A stretch of DNA of 16,743 nt from an uncultured Caryophanales bacterium (GCA_937885165.1 CAKZZJ010000031.1:1-16743), one strand, 5' to 3'. Shown: positions 7,572 through 15,563, counted from the stretch's first letter. The notes: generated by a model from the letters alone, not told the origin. Made by a program: numbers and translations.

Positions 7572-8361
7572 TTAATTCATTATAAAAAACATTTAATATT
7601 CCATCATAATTTTTATTCCATGGTTTATTTCTACCATAATAGTGAATCACAACAGTATTTTTCTTAACCCAATTTATATCAATATTATCATTCTCATACA
7701 AATTATGTAATCTAAGTTCTTTATCACCTAAATTAAATAATAATGCTGATACTTTTTTTACCCTATTACCATATAAAGCATAAATTATATCCTGATCTGG
7801 TAACATTAATTTATTTTTGTTTTTCTTTACAAAATCTATTACTTCATCTTCTACAGGAATATTCCTTAACTCTTTTAAATTCATAAGTAATACTCCAGTA
7901 TTAACATATATATTTTTTTCATTTACTCCAAAACGAATGCTATGAAATTTATGCAGACCTTTTCTTATATGTGTTGCACCAATAAATAAATTATTTTCAA
8001 AATCCATATTATATAATTCATTTAATGAATTTATTACTACTGTATCTACATCTAAATACAAAATTTTATCAATAGTTTTCGGAAGATATTTAGATGCAAA
8101 TAATCTAAAGTATATTTCTACAGGATATCTTTTTTCATATACAGGAAAATTATTTATCTCTTTATTATCTATTTTAATAAACTCAATTTCTATATTGCTA
8201 TTTTTAATACTTGATAGAATCAACTCTTTTTCATGCTTTTTTAACTCTTTATTTAATATATAAACAATAAATTTTTCATTTGGATTACTTTTCATAATTG
8301 ATTTAAGTAATATTTTTGTTTGTAATACATATCCACTATTAATGGCTAATAAGATATTCAT
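7567..8361 (-). CDS. Family 8 glycosyltransferase closing operon B
   Basis: 264 residues and the most canonical GT8 of the three: MNILLAINSGYVLQTKILLKSI, YFRLFASKYLP, the DxD in YLDVDTVV (Asp104 and Asp106), YVNTGVLLMNLKEL, LPDQDIIYAL, and HYYGRNKPWN, the standard HxxGxxKPW site. It should be a UDP-sugar-dependent retaining hexosyltransferase in the cytosol. Its start overlaps the stop of the membrane protein gene as ATGA, with GGGGAGAGAG just upstream inside that gene. Being downstream of CdsA, PgsA-like and PlsC genes, it may glycosylate a lipid precursor. Confidence 0.9.
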   Translation of the reverse strand: MNILLAINSGYVLQTKILLKSIMKSNPNEKFIVYILNKELKKHEKELILSSIKNSNIEIEFIKIDNKEINNFPVYEKRYPVEIYFRLFASKYLPKTIDKILYLDVDTVVINSLNELYNMDFENNLFIGATHIRKGLHKFHSIRFGVNEKNIYVNTGVLLMNLKELRNIPVEDEVIDFVKKNKNKLMLPDQDIIYALYGNRVKKVSALLFNLGDKELRLHNLYENDNIDINWVKKNTVVIHYYGRNKPWNKNYDGILNVFYNELI

Positions 8362-8945
8362 TTTCTCTCTCCCCTTAATTTTAAAACTTTAAATACTAAA
8401 ATCAGTGCTGTTCCTAATGCTGATGCTATTAGATCAGTCATAGTATCTTTTAATGCTAACCTTCCCACTAATTCTCCAGCTTTTTGAGAATCTAATTTTA
8501 AAATAGCATCAGTTGTATATTCCCAAATCTCCCATAAATTACCTATAGCTAGTGCAAAGAACACTGCAAAAAGTAACATAGTTAATACTCTTGTACCTTG
8601 TTGTTTCTTATTTATTAAGGTATATAAATCTATTCCTATTAAAAACATAATTATTCCAGATATAAAGTGAAGCATTATATCCCACCAAGAAAACAAATCA
8701 TAAAAATTTAAACACGAACCTAAATATTGAGCTAAAAATATAAACAATACAATTAAAAGATTATTTAAATTATTTAATTTTATTTTAAATAATCTATTCA
8801 AAATGATTTCATAATGCGTTAATAAAAAAGCAAGAATAAGCATACCAATATTTTCATAATTTGAAATTGCTAATTTAATAACAATAGTTACGATAATAAT
8901 AATTTTTAAAATATTATTAAGAATTTTATGTAAATCTTTTTTCAT
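8358..8945 (-). CDS. Polytopic membrane protein, DUF2238/YjdF-like
   Basis: 195 residues with about five to six membrane segments. Conserved-looking polar residues within the membrane include FSWWDIMLHFISG, GNLWEIWEYTTDAI and ALKDTMTDLIASALG (WWDxxLHxxSG, WExxE and DTMxD). This pattern matches the DUF2238/YjdF-type integral membrane proteins of Firmicutes, function unknown; the Trp, Glu, Asp and His set could be a lipid-substrate site, but this is a guess. I chose the ATG at 8945, with GAGGTG 5 nt upstream, over a GTG at 8951. It sits 16 nt after the phosphatidyltransferase gene and overlaps the GT8 start by 4 nt, so it is firmly inside the lipid operon. Confidence 0.68.
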   Translation of the reverse strand: MKKDLHKILNNILKIIIIVTIVIKLAISNYENIGMLILAFLLTHYEIILNRLFKIKLNNLNNLLIVLFIFLAQYLGSCLNFYDLFSWWDIMLHFISGIIMFLIGIDLYTLINKKQQGTRVLTMLLFAVFFALAIGNLWEIWEYTTDAILKLDSQKAGELVGRLALKDTMTDLIASALGTALILVFKVLKLRGERK

Positions 8946-8961
8946 GGACACACCTCAAATA

Positions 8962-9558
8962 TTACAAGTTTTTTAAATAATAATCTGTATCAAATAATTT
9001 TTCTAATTTAAATTCAATAGATATATTTGAATTCCCTATTCTTTCTCTTCTTTTTAAAAGTAAAATATACTTTATTAACACATATAATTGAATTACAAAA
9101 GTTATAACGCAAGAAATATTAAATATAATTTTAGGAATGTATCCAAATGATACAAGATAGCCAACTATTATAGAGATAGATAATAACCACATTTTTACCT
9201 TACCAATAAAACTTACTGTTGTTTTTCTTTTGTTTAATACTGCAATTAAATTTGTTAATCCTATAGCAAGTTCACCAATTAATATTATTAGACTAATTCT
9301 ATTACCTAATATTAAAGGTATTATTAATGTAATACAAAGAATTTTATCTGCAACTGTATCCATAACAGCTCCAAATAATGTTTGAACCTTATATTTTCTT
9401 GCTAAAAATCCATCTAACTGATCGGTTAAAAACAAAATTGCAACTATCATTAAAAAAGTTATATTAGATAATTTAGTAGCATTAAATATTAAAAATATAG
9501 AAAAGATTATTCGTGATATTGTTAATAAATTAACAAATATCTTTATTAACTTTTTCAT
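8962..9558 (-). CDS. CDP-alcohol phosphatidyltransferase, PgsA-like
   Basis: 198 residues, polytopic. It contains the complete CDP-OH-P-transferase signature: Asp46, Asp49-Gly50, Ala53-Arg54, Gly63, Asp67 and Asp71 (DxxDGxxARx8GxxxDxxxD). The enzyme swaps CMP of CDP-diacylglycerol for an alcohol at the membrane; by length and the TDQLDGFLARKY context a phosphatidylglycerophosphate synthase or related enzyme is the best guess, but the motif does not define the alcohol. CdsA, which makes its CDP-diacylglycerol, is the first gene of the same operon. The start overlaps the PlsC stop (ATGA), with GAGG 6 nt upstream. The C-terminal 30 residues are charged and cytosolic. Confidence 0.88.
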   Translation of the reverse strand: MKKLIKIFVNLLTISRIIFSIFLIFNATKLSNITFLMIVAILFLTDQLDGFLARKYKVQTLFGAVMDTVADKILCITLIIPLILGNRISLIILIGELAIGLTNLIAVLNKRKTTVSFIGKVKMWLLSISIIVGYLVSFGYIPKIIFNISCVITFVIQLYVLIKYILLLKRRERIGNSNISIEFKLEKLFDTDYYLKNL

Positions 9559-10169
9559 TTTTTACCTCTATTTAATAATAAATTAACACTCATAAGTGTT
9601 GAAACTTCATCATAAAGTTTTTGGTTAGCTTCTTCTAATGTCATATTACTAACTTTAAATGGTTTTCCATATTGTATAGTTAAATTCTTGCTTCTAAATT
9701 TATAATCACCTGTTATACCAAAAGGAACAATATAGGAATCCGTTTTTTGTGCCATACTAACAGCACCAAATTTGAACGGCAATAGAAATTCTTTTGTCTT
9801 ATTTCTTGTCCCTTCTGGAAATATCCCTATTGCACCACCGTCTTTTAGAACTTCTAGTGCTTTTTCTTTTGCCTCAGGATCTTTTTTGGAGCGGTCTACA
9901 GAAATACAACCTGTTCCTTTAAAAAACCATGCAAATTTTCCATCAAAATATTCCTTTTTTGCCATATAGTGAATTCCTCTTTTTGTTGCAACGATAGTTA
10001 AGCATTGATCATATAAATGTTTATGATTACCTGCAATAACAATACTTCCCTTTTTAGGAATATTCTCTTTTCCAATAATTGTCGGATGATAATATAATTT
10101 AAATATTGGTCCTAAAATTAATTTTCCAAATTTGTATAAAAATGGTACTTTACTATTCAAATTCATCAT
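9555..10169 (-). CDS. plsC: 1-acyl-glycerol-3-phosphate acyltransferase (PlsC)
   Basis: 204 residues with classic PlsC motifs: AGNHKHLYDQ with His49 and Asp54 (HxxxxD), GTGCISVDR (85-93), GIFPEGTRN (115-123) and PFKFGAVSMA. It should acylate lysophosphatidic acid to phosphatidic acid, feeding CdsA, at the inner membrane. It overlaps the preceding AMP ligase by 17 nt and the following phosphatidyltransferase by 4 nt. The start could be either of two adjacent ATG codons (10169 or 10166) behind AGGAG; the second has better spacing. Confidence 0.9.
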   Translation of the reverse strand: MMNLNSKVPFLYKFGKLILGPIFKLYYHPTIIGKENIPKKGSIVIAGNHKHLYDQCLTIVATKRGIHYMAKKEYFDGKFAWFFKGTGCISVDRSKKDPEAKEKALEVLKDGGAIGIFPEGTRNKTKEFLLPFKFGAVSMAQKTDSYIVPFGITGDYKFRSKNLTIQYGKPFKVSNMTLEEANQKLYDEVSTLMSVNLLLNRGKK

Positions 10170-11889
10170 CTCCTGTCGTATCTTCTTTTAATTTATTAAA
10201 ATCCACTTTTCCCAATTTTGTCTTAGGTAGTTTTTTTCTTATAACAATCTCACTAGGTATCATATATTTTGCAAGATTTTTTTGGCAATAACTCTTAATT
10301 TCACTTTTTATAAATAGCCCATGAAAACCATCTTTTAATACAATAAATGCTTTAGGAACTTCTTGTTTATATGGATGTGGTACACCTACAACACTACATT
10401 GCAAAACAGCTGGATGCTTTTCTATGATTTCTTCAATATGAGATGGATATACATTATATCCACTTGAAATAATCATTCTTTTTATTCTTCCTTTATAGAA
10501 TAAAAAACCATCACTATCCATATATCCTAAATCTCCTGTATGAAGCCATACATAGCCATCATCATGAATTTGAAGTGCTGTATTTGTTTCTGATTCATCA
10601 TTTAAATATCCCATCATTAACGCTTTACTATGAACTACTATTTCTCCTACTTCTCCGTATGGTAATGTTTTTCTCGTTGCTGAATCTATGATTTTTATAT
10701 GATTACCAGCAAGTGGAATACCAACTGAACCAGATTTATTCACATCATCATGAGCCATCGTTACACAAGCAAGTGCTTCAGAAAGCCCGTAACCTTGAGT
10801 TATTCTTGCAGTAGAATTATGATCAGCCAAATATTTATTTACTTTATCTTCTAAATTTTTTGGTAATAAATCTCCACCACTTATTACATACTTTAAAAAA
10901 GATAAATCTAAATTCTTTTCATTATTGCTATTTGCAAGTGCTTCAAACAAAGTAGGAACTCCTAATACACAAGTAGGTTTTGTCTTTTTAAATAATGTAT
11001 CAAACTTTTTAGAGTCAAAAGTTGGCACTAATATTGTTGAACAACCAAGTGCAAGAGGCGTATGCATTAATACAGATAGCCCAAAACCATGAAAATTGGG
11101 CATAATCGCAAGAGCAGAATCTCCAGAATTAAGTCTAATTAAGTCTATTTGTTCTCCCCTAGCTGCAAAGATAAAAGCTCTATTTTGAATAACAATATTT
11201 TTAGGAATTCCATTTGTTCCACCTGAATGAATAATTACAGCAGGAGTATTTCTACCAAACTTTTTAACAGTAATTTCTTTAGCTCTTTTTGATTTATTGT
11301 AAAAGGTTCTCCAAGACATAAACTTTTCTTGAACAGGGTAATGTTTATACTTGTTAACTTTACTGATTTTATATATTGTTCTCTTAATAAAATTTAATGA
11401 ATCAGCTGGACTTACAAATATTACCTTTTCAATTTCTAAATCATTAATGAAATTTTCAATCTTATCATATTGCTCATCAAATATAATCAAATACTTACTT
11501 TTAGTTGATATAAGAGTTCCTTTTATTTCTTCTTCAGCAGATAAAGGATGGGTCATGTTAGCAATTGCTCCTATTTTATTTAAGGCATATAAAGAAATTA
11601 AAGACTCTGGAATATTTGGTAAAAGAATAGTTACTATATCACCATTTTTTATACCAATTTCACTAAAACCTTTTGCAGCATTGTCTATTTGCTTAATAAA
11701 ACTTTTATAATTTATTTTTTTGCCTAAATACTGAACTGCCACATTATTTGGATATTTCTCATATGAATTTCTTACTTGATCATATATTGAAATATTGGGT
11801 ATTTTAACATCTAAATCTTCTACATTATAATATTTTTCCCATGGTGCATCTAATTTTTTCTTCTTTCTAAATATATTGAATATAAACAT
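10153..11889 (-). CDS. AMP-forming acyl-CoA/acyl-ACP ligase (operon B)
   Basis: 578 residues of the ANL superfamily. Motifs: HSGGTNGIPK (221-230), where the usual TSGTTGxPK has become SGGTNG; GYGLSEA (366-372); HTGDLGYMDSDGFLFYKGRIKRMI (450-473); and Lys561 in KLGKVDF, the adenylation lysine. It activates a fatty or other carboxylic acid. It lies between two PlsC genes, so the acyl-adenylate product is probably used to make phosphatidic acid, as if the PlsC and ligase domains of Aas were separate genes. The Lys-rich N-terminus (8-12) and lack of a clear membrane helix suggest a cytosolic, membrane-associated enzyme. It is distinct from the operon A ligase, so two acids or two acceptors are likely. 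ATG at 11889 with AGGAG upstream. Confidence 0.87.
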   Translation of the reverse strand: MFIFNIFRKKKKLDAPWEKYYNVEDLDVKIPNISIYDQVRNSYEKYPNNVAVQYLGKKINYKSFIKQIDNAAKGFSEIGIKNGDIVTILLPNIPESLISLYALNKIGAIANMTHPLSAEEEIKGTLISTKSKYLIIFDEQYDKIENFINDLEIEKVIFVSPADSLNFIKRTIYKISKVNKYKHYPVQEKFMSWRTFYNKSKRAKEITVKKFGRNTPAVIIHSGGTNGIPKNIVIQNRAFIFAARGEQIDLIRLNSGDSALAIMPNFHGFGLSVLMHTPLALGCSTILVPTFDSKKFDTLFKKTKPTCVLGVPTLFEALANSNNEKNLDLSFLKYVISGGDLLPKNLEDKVNKYLADHNSTARITQGYGLSEALACVTMAHDDVNKSGSVGIPLAGNHIKIIDSATRKTLPYGEVGEIVVHSKALMMGYLNDESETNTALQIHDDGYVWLHTGDLGYMDSDGFLFYKGRIKRMIISSGYNVYPSHIEEIIEKHPAVLQCSVVGVPHPYKQEVPKAFIVLKDGFHGLFIKSEIKSYCQKNLAKYMIPSEIVIRKKLPKTKLGKVDFNKLKEDTTGDDEFE

Positions 11890-11893
11890 CTTA

Positions 11894-12463
11894 TTATTCT
11901 CCTAACATATTTTGAATTATTGTTCTTAATTTATCATTTTCAATATCTAAATCTGAATTAGTAATTTCTATGGGTTCACCAAATTTTATTTTTAAATTAT
12001 TTGAAAACAAACCATATTTTCCTGTTATAACGAATGGAACTATATTAGTATTGGTATCTTTCGCCATTTTTACTGCTCCCTTTTTGAACGGAAGCAAACC
12101 TCTTCCCTTTTCAGTTGTTCCCTCTGGAAAAATTCCAATCACAGAATTATTATTTAAATATTTTTCAGCCTGTACTATTGCATTATGATCTTTCGTTCTT
12201 CTATTTACAGGTATTAATCCCATATTTGCAAAGATTATCTTTTTAGGTCCTTTCCACAATTCATCTTTAGCTAAAAAATGAATACTTCGTTTGGTTGAAC
12301 TCATTAGTACCAAACAATCTAAAATATTTGTATGTGTTCCTGCTAAAATAATTGATTTATCACTAGGAATATTTGATAATCCTTCATATTTTGGATGAAG
12401 AAAAATATTCGTGAAAATTTTTACTAGTGGTCTTGCAAACCTATATAATCTTGCTTCTTTCAA
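11894..12463 (-). CDS. PlsC-family acyltransferase with THxxxxD motif
   Basis: 189 residues from the chosen start. The catalytic block is LAGTHTNILD (His44, Asp49): the Asn that normally precedes His is Thr. The acceptor-binding block is GIFPEGTTEKG with Thr for the usual Arg of FPEGTR, followed by LLPFKKGAVKMA, which is normal. The missing Arg may change the acceptor from a glycerol phosphate. I prefer the TTG at 12463, which has AAGGGTG 6 nt upstream; the GTG at 12472 is also in frame and overlaps the preceding stop (GTGA) but has no spacing from a Shine-Dalgarno. Its stop is 4 nt before the AMP ligase start. Membership of the family is firm, substrate open. Confidence 0.85.
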   Translation of the reverse strand: MKEARLYRFARPLVKIFTNIFLHPKYEGLSNIPSDKSIILAGTHTNILDCLVLMSSTKRSIHFLAKDELWKGPKKIIFANMGLIPVNRRTKDHNAIVQAEKYLNNNSVIGIFPEGTTEKGRGLLPFKKGAVKMAKDTNTNIVPFVITGKYGLFSNNLKIKFGEPIEITNSDLDIENDKLRTIIQNMLGE

Positions 12464-12468
12464 GATAA

Positions 12469-12651
12469 TCACCCTTTTCTAGATTTTCTTATATTTTTAA
12501 GTATTTCTTTTTTTCCCTTTTCTAAAATTGATTTATAATCCTTAACTTCGTCTTTATGTTTATAGAATGAACAATTATTACACTTTTTTTCTAATAAAGC
12601 ATTACACAAATTTTCATCAATTCTAGCAAAACAATCTTTTTTATCCTCCAT
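12469..12651 (-). CDS. Cys-rich mini-protein of unknown function
   Basis: 60 residues with four cysteines: Cys7, Cys16, Cys24 and Cys27 (C-x8-C-x7-C-x2-C), then a highly basic helical tail (KGKKEILKNIRKSRKG). The spacing could bind a zinc ion or an iron-sulfur cluster; no catalytic motif is visible. Similar short proteins beginning MEDKKDCFA are, to my memory, common as hypothetical proteins in clostridia. A strong AAAGGAG lies 6 nt before its ATG and overlaps the cdsA stop, so it is a genuine operon member between cdsA and plsC. Confidence 0.75.
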   Translation of the reverse strand: MEDKKDCFARIDENLCNALLEKKCNNCSFYKHKDEVKDYKSILEKGKKEILKNIRKSRKG

Positions 12652-12662
12652 TATAAACTCCT

Positions 12663-13448
12663 TTAAATGTATTTAAAAACAACACTAAACATTAATAATA
12701 TAAAAATTAAACTATCTAATCTATCCAATATTCCTCCATGTCCTGGAATTAAATTAGAAAAATCTTTTATATTATTATCCCTTTTTATTTTACTGAAAAA
12801 TAAATCACCAATTTGACCAATTATACTTAATAAAAGCAATAATAATATAACTATAAAAGTAATATTTTTATTTAATACAAAATAATAATAAAGACATGAA
12901 AATATCATTGACATTAAACTACCTGATATGCATCCTTCAATAGTCTTATTTGGACTAATTTTTGAAAAATGATGTTTGCCAAATAGTTTCCCTCCAAATA
13001 ATGCAAAAGTATCTGTGCTAATGCTAATTATTATTAAAAGTAAAAAATATTTTATATTATATTGATATGTTGTTATAAACAAATTAAATGTAATTCCTAT
13101 AAACAATACATTAATTAACATTTTAAATGCTTTTTCCGATGTATAGTTATTTGATTCAAAAATCGTTATTCCAAATAAAATTAAAGTAATTATAGCTAAA
13201 ATATTTATTGGAATAGTTAATAACTCACTATTTGAAAAATTTTGATAATTTACCAAAATAAGCATACAAATAGCACCTATAATTTTAATTAGTAATGGAA
13301 TATTTTCATTTTCCTTTAAATCCATAACTTCTTTAAATGCTATTACACTCAAGATACTAACACCTATCCTAAAAAAAGGTTCTCCTAAAAAAATAATAGG
13401 AATAACTATTAGTGCCATAATAATACCACTGATGATTCTTTGTTTCAT
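12663..13448 (-). CDS. cdsA: Phosphatidate cytidylyltransferase (CdsA)
   Basis: 261 residues, about eight membrane segments. The C-terminal CDS signature is complete: SKIKRDNNIKDFSNLIPGHG through GGILDRLDS (219-246), preceded by the STDTFALFGGKLFGKHHFSKISPNKTIEG region (144-172). It makes CDP-diacylglycerol from CTP and phosphatidic acid, the branch point for phospholipid synthesis, and is first in operon B, ahead of the PlsC and PgsA-like genes that supply and use its intermediates. Start ATG at 13448, with GGTGG upstream. The 121-bp gap to the kinase gene holds a candidate minus-strand TATAAT (13506-13511) and repeat copy 3. Confidence 0.95.
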   Translation of the reverse strand: MKQRIISGIIMALIVIPIIFLGEPFFRIGVSILSVIAFKEVMDLKENENIPLLIKIIGAICMLILVNYQNFSNSELLTIPINILAIITLILFGITIFESNNYTSEKAFKMLINVLFIGITFNLFITTYQYNIKYFLLLIIISISTDTFALFGGKLFGKHHFSKISPNKTIEGCISGSLMSMIFSCLYYYFVLNKNITFIVILLLLLLSIIGQIGDLFFSKIKRDNNIKDFSNLIPGHGGILDRLDSLIFILLMFSVVFKYI

Positions 13449-13538
13449 ATAACACCACCTTACTTCTTTTTAATATAAGCATTCCTACCCGTATTACTAA
13501 AAATAATTATAAATTTCAAATTTTAATATTTAATTATT

Positions 13539-13559
13539 AAATTATTAAGAATTATTAAA
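13539..13559 (+). repeat. 21-bp direct-repeat element, copy 3
   Basis: Identical to the other three copies, and like copy 1 it has an extra ATTATTAA immediately to its left. It is 90 nt upstream of the operon B start at 13448 and directly downstream of the kinase terminator. On the minus strand a TATAAT (complement of 13506-13511) lies about 27 bp beyond it, similar to the spacing between copy 1 and its plus-strand -10. Confidence 0.8.
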
Positions 13560-13590
13560 AAAAGAAATGCTATTTTTTAACATTTCTTTC
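13560..13590 (-). terminator. Terminator of the two-component operon, overlapping the kinase stop
   Basis: On the minus strand GAAAGAAATG pairs with CATTTCTTTT around an 11-nt loop, followed by a run of T residues. The kinase stop TAG (complement of 13570-13572) is the last triplet of the loop, so the left arm encodes the final Glu-Arg-Asn residues. This is the second transcription unit here whose stop codon lies in the terminator loop. Confidence 0.75.
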
Positions 13591-14844
13591 GCTTTTTGGA
13601 ATAGTAAATTCTATTGTTAAACCATTATTATTGTAAGCTTCAATTTTGCCACCATGCATTTCTATAAATTCTTTACAAATTGATAACCCCAGTCCTGATA
13701 TTTTTCTAGAAGAATCTGTAGTAAATAACGGATCAAATATCTTATTAATAATCTTTTCATCTACTCCTGGTCCATTATCACTTATTACAAATTTATAATC
13801 ATTATTGTCATTATAAATGTCAATTTCAATTTTGCCACCATCAGTTAAATATCTTGCACTATTAGAGATCATATTTGAAAATATTCTTTTTAATTTAAGA
13901 ATATCAACAGATATATAGGCATTTGGTATTTTAGTTTTAACAATAAAATCAATATTATTGTTTTCTAATTCTATTTTATAATCATCATTAAGTTCATTTA
14001 CAATATCCTTAATTTGAACACTAGTTTTTTGTAATTCTATTTTTTCTTGATTTAATAAATAATCATCAAAATTAGATAAAATATCTTTAATATTTAATGC
14101 TTTATCATATATTTTTTCATTATATTTCTTTGCTTCAACATTTAATTTTTGTTCTTTTAATAAATCAGAATAGCCAATAATTGAAGTAAGGGGTGTTTTT
14201 ATATCATGAGATATACTAGCTATAATTCTAGTCTGTTCTTTTTTCTCTTCATCTAATTTATCAGTTAAATTAGAAAATTCGTTAGAAATTAAATCAAATT
14301 CTGTATTTAAAACTCTTTTTTTAGGCTTTTTACCAAATTTGTAGTTTCTTATTTCTTCTACCAATATATTTATAGGTTTTAGAATCGTCTGCCTAGTATA
14401 TATATAAGTTACAATCAAAATTACTATAACAACAATACCTTGCATTATTAATATATCAAATACACTTCTTGAAATATTAGTATGGTTATCAAAATATATT
14501 TTTAATAAATATGTTTCATTGCCTACTTTGACCATTTTATTTATTAAAGGAATATCATATTTCACAGTATTAGTAATAATTTCTTGTCCGTTAGTATCTT
14601 CTGTATTAATGATTAAATCATATTTCTTTGAAGCATTATCAATATCTATTTTTAGATTATCATAAGTATCATAACTTAGTTTTATATCTTCAGCAAATAA
14701 TTGATTTTTGAAATCCTGAATTTTAGGGAAAATTGGAGTAATTCTTAAAAAAGACCATGCAATTAATATTATTGTATTGGCAAAGCATCCTATTATTATT
14801 GTTCTGACAAATTTTTTTTCTAATCTTTTATTTTTCATCATCAT
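13570..14844 (-). CDS. Membrane sensor histidine kinase
   Basis: 424 residues. A transmembrane helix at about 14-34, an extracytoplasmic sensor region of about 95 residues without a recognisable domain, a second helix at about 132-150, a HAMP-like linker (150-205), HisKA with phospho-acceptor His213 in SISHDIKTPLT, and an ATPase domain: N-box Asn328 (MISNSARY), G1 DNGPG (356-360), F-box PLFTTD, G2 GLGL (384-387). All catalytic motifs are intact. The start (14844, first of three consecutive ATG codons) overlaps the response regulator by 17 nt, so they are translationally coupled partners. It probably senses an envelope or extracellular signal; the lipid operon directly downstream suggests envelope state. 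Confidence 0.92.
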   Translation of the reverse strand: MMMKNKRLEKKFVRTIIIGCFANTIILIAWSFLRITPIFPKIQDFKNQLFAEDIKLSYDTYDNLKIDIDNASKKYDLIINTEDTNGQEIITNTVKYDIPLINKMVKVGNETYLLKIYFDNHTNISRSVFDILIMQGIVVIVILIVTYIYTRQTILKPINILVEEIRNYKFGKKPKKRVLNTEFDLISNEFSNLTDKLDEEKKEQTRIIASISHDIKTPLTSIIGYSDLLKEQKLNVEAKKYNEKIYDKALNIKDILSNFDDYLLNQEKIELQKTSVQIKDIVNELNDDYKIELENNNIDFIVKTKIPNAYISVDILKLKRIFSNMISNSARYLTDGGKIEIDIYNDNNDYKFVISDNGPGVDEKIINKIFDPLFTTDSSRKISGLGLSICKEFIEMHGGKIEAYNNNGLTIEFTIPKSERNVKK

Positions 14845-15514
14845 ATCTTATGAATTTATATCCATAGCCCCATACTGTAATAATATATTTATCACCATTT
14901 TTAATTTTATCTCTTAAACTTTTAATATTAACTGCTACTGTTCCAATATCTCCATAATCGCTTCCCCAAACAGATTCAAATATTTGTTCCTTTGATAAAG
15001 CTATTCCTGAATTTTCCATAAAATATTTTAATAATTCAAATTCTCTAGTAGTTAAATTTAATTTATTTCCATTTTGGGTTACTTCAAAACTTTCTTTATC
15101 TAGTGTTATATCACCACTTGTTAAAATACTTCCATTCGTTTTTTGTCTTGTTCTTTGATTAAGTCTTAAGTGCGATTTAATTTTTAACACTAGCTCTGTA
15201 TTATCAAATGGTTTTGTAATATAATCATCTCCACCTATTTCATATCCTAACATTTTATCAATTAGTTCTGTTTTTGCTGTCAAGAAAATAATAGGTATAT
15301 TGACCATATCTCTTATTTTTGAGCACAACTCTGTTCCTGACATTTCTGGCATCATTATATCAAGAAGAATCAAATCAAAATTTTCTTTTTTTAAAATGTC
15401 TGGAACTTCAAGTGGATTATTTATTATTTTTGAATTAATTCCTTCTTTTTTCAATACAACTGAAATTAATTCAGAAATATCAACATTGTCATCAACTATT
15501 AAAACATTCTTCAT
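14828..15514 (-). CDS. OmpR-family response regulator
   Basis: 228 residues. Receiver domain (1-118): acidic pair Asp8-Asp9, phospho-acceptor Asp52 in LLLDIMMPEMSG, Thr79, Lys101 in TKPFD. Winged-helix DNA-binding domain (133-225) with NLTTREFELLKYF, ALSKEQIFESVWG, DIGTVAVNIKSLRDKI and VWGYGYKF, typical of the OmpR/PhoB class. These proteins bind direct repeats as head-to-tail dimers spaced 10-11 bp, which is the layout of the four ATTATTAA elements in this window. I chose the ATG at 15514, preceded by AGGAGG at 5 nt; an upstream ATG at 15538 would put that site inside the gene. Confidence 0.93.
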   Translation of the reverse strand: MKNVLIVDDNVDISELISVVLKKEGINSKIINNPLEVPDILKKENFDLILLDIMMPEMSGTELCSKIRDMVNIPIIFLTAKTELIDKMLGYEIGGDDYITKPFDNTELVLKIKSHLRLNQRTRQKTNGSILTSGDITLDKESFEVTQNGNKLNLTTREFELLKYFMENSGIALSKEQIFESVWGSDYGDIGTVAVNIKSLRDKIKNGDKYIITVWGYGYKFIRYDDEK

Positions 15515-15543
15515 AAGAACCTCCTCATTTTCGTTCATATAAT

Positions 15544-15552
15544 ATTATATCA
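15544..15552 (-). promoter_or_regulatory. Extended -10 promoter of the two-component operon
   Basis: On the minus strand TGATATAAT, a perfect TATAAT with TG extension; TTAAAA at 17-bp spacing is a weak -35. The transcript would start near 15537, giving a leader of about 23 nt before the ATG at 15514. No full 21-bp element is present here. Confidence 0.65.
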
Positions 15553-15563
15553 TCGTTTTCATA

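Noticed and set aside
8905..8932. A partial match to the direct-repeat element (ATTATTAAGAATTTTAT)
   Set aside because: Only about one and a half units match, and it lies inside the coding start of the DUF2238-like gene with no promoter nearby; likely chance in AT-rich DNA.
9772..9969. Plus-strand reading frame opposite plsC, and similar frames at 5581, 5723, 10106, 11351, 11970 and 15300
   Set aside because: Antisense shadows of well-supported minus-strand genes; no ribosome binding sites or recognisable domains.
1810..13448. Mobile element or genomic island
   Set aside because: No transposase, integrase, tRNA or flanking repeat is seen, and base composition looks uniform throughout.
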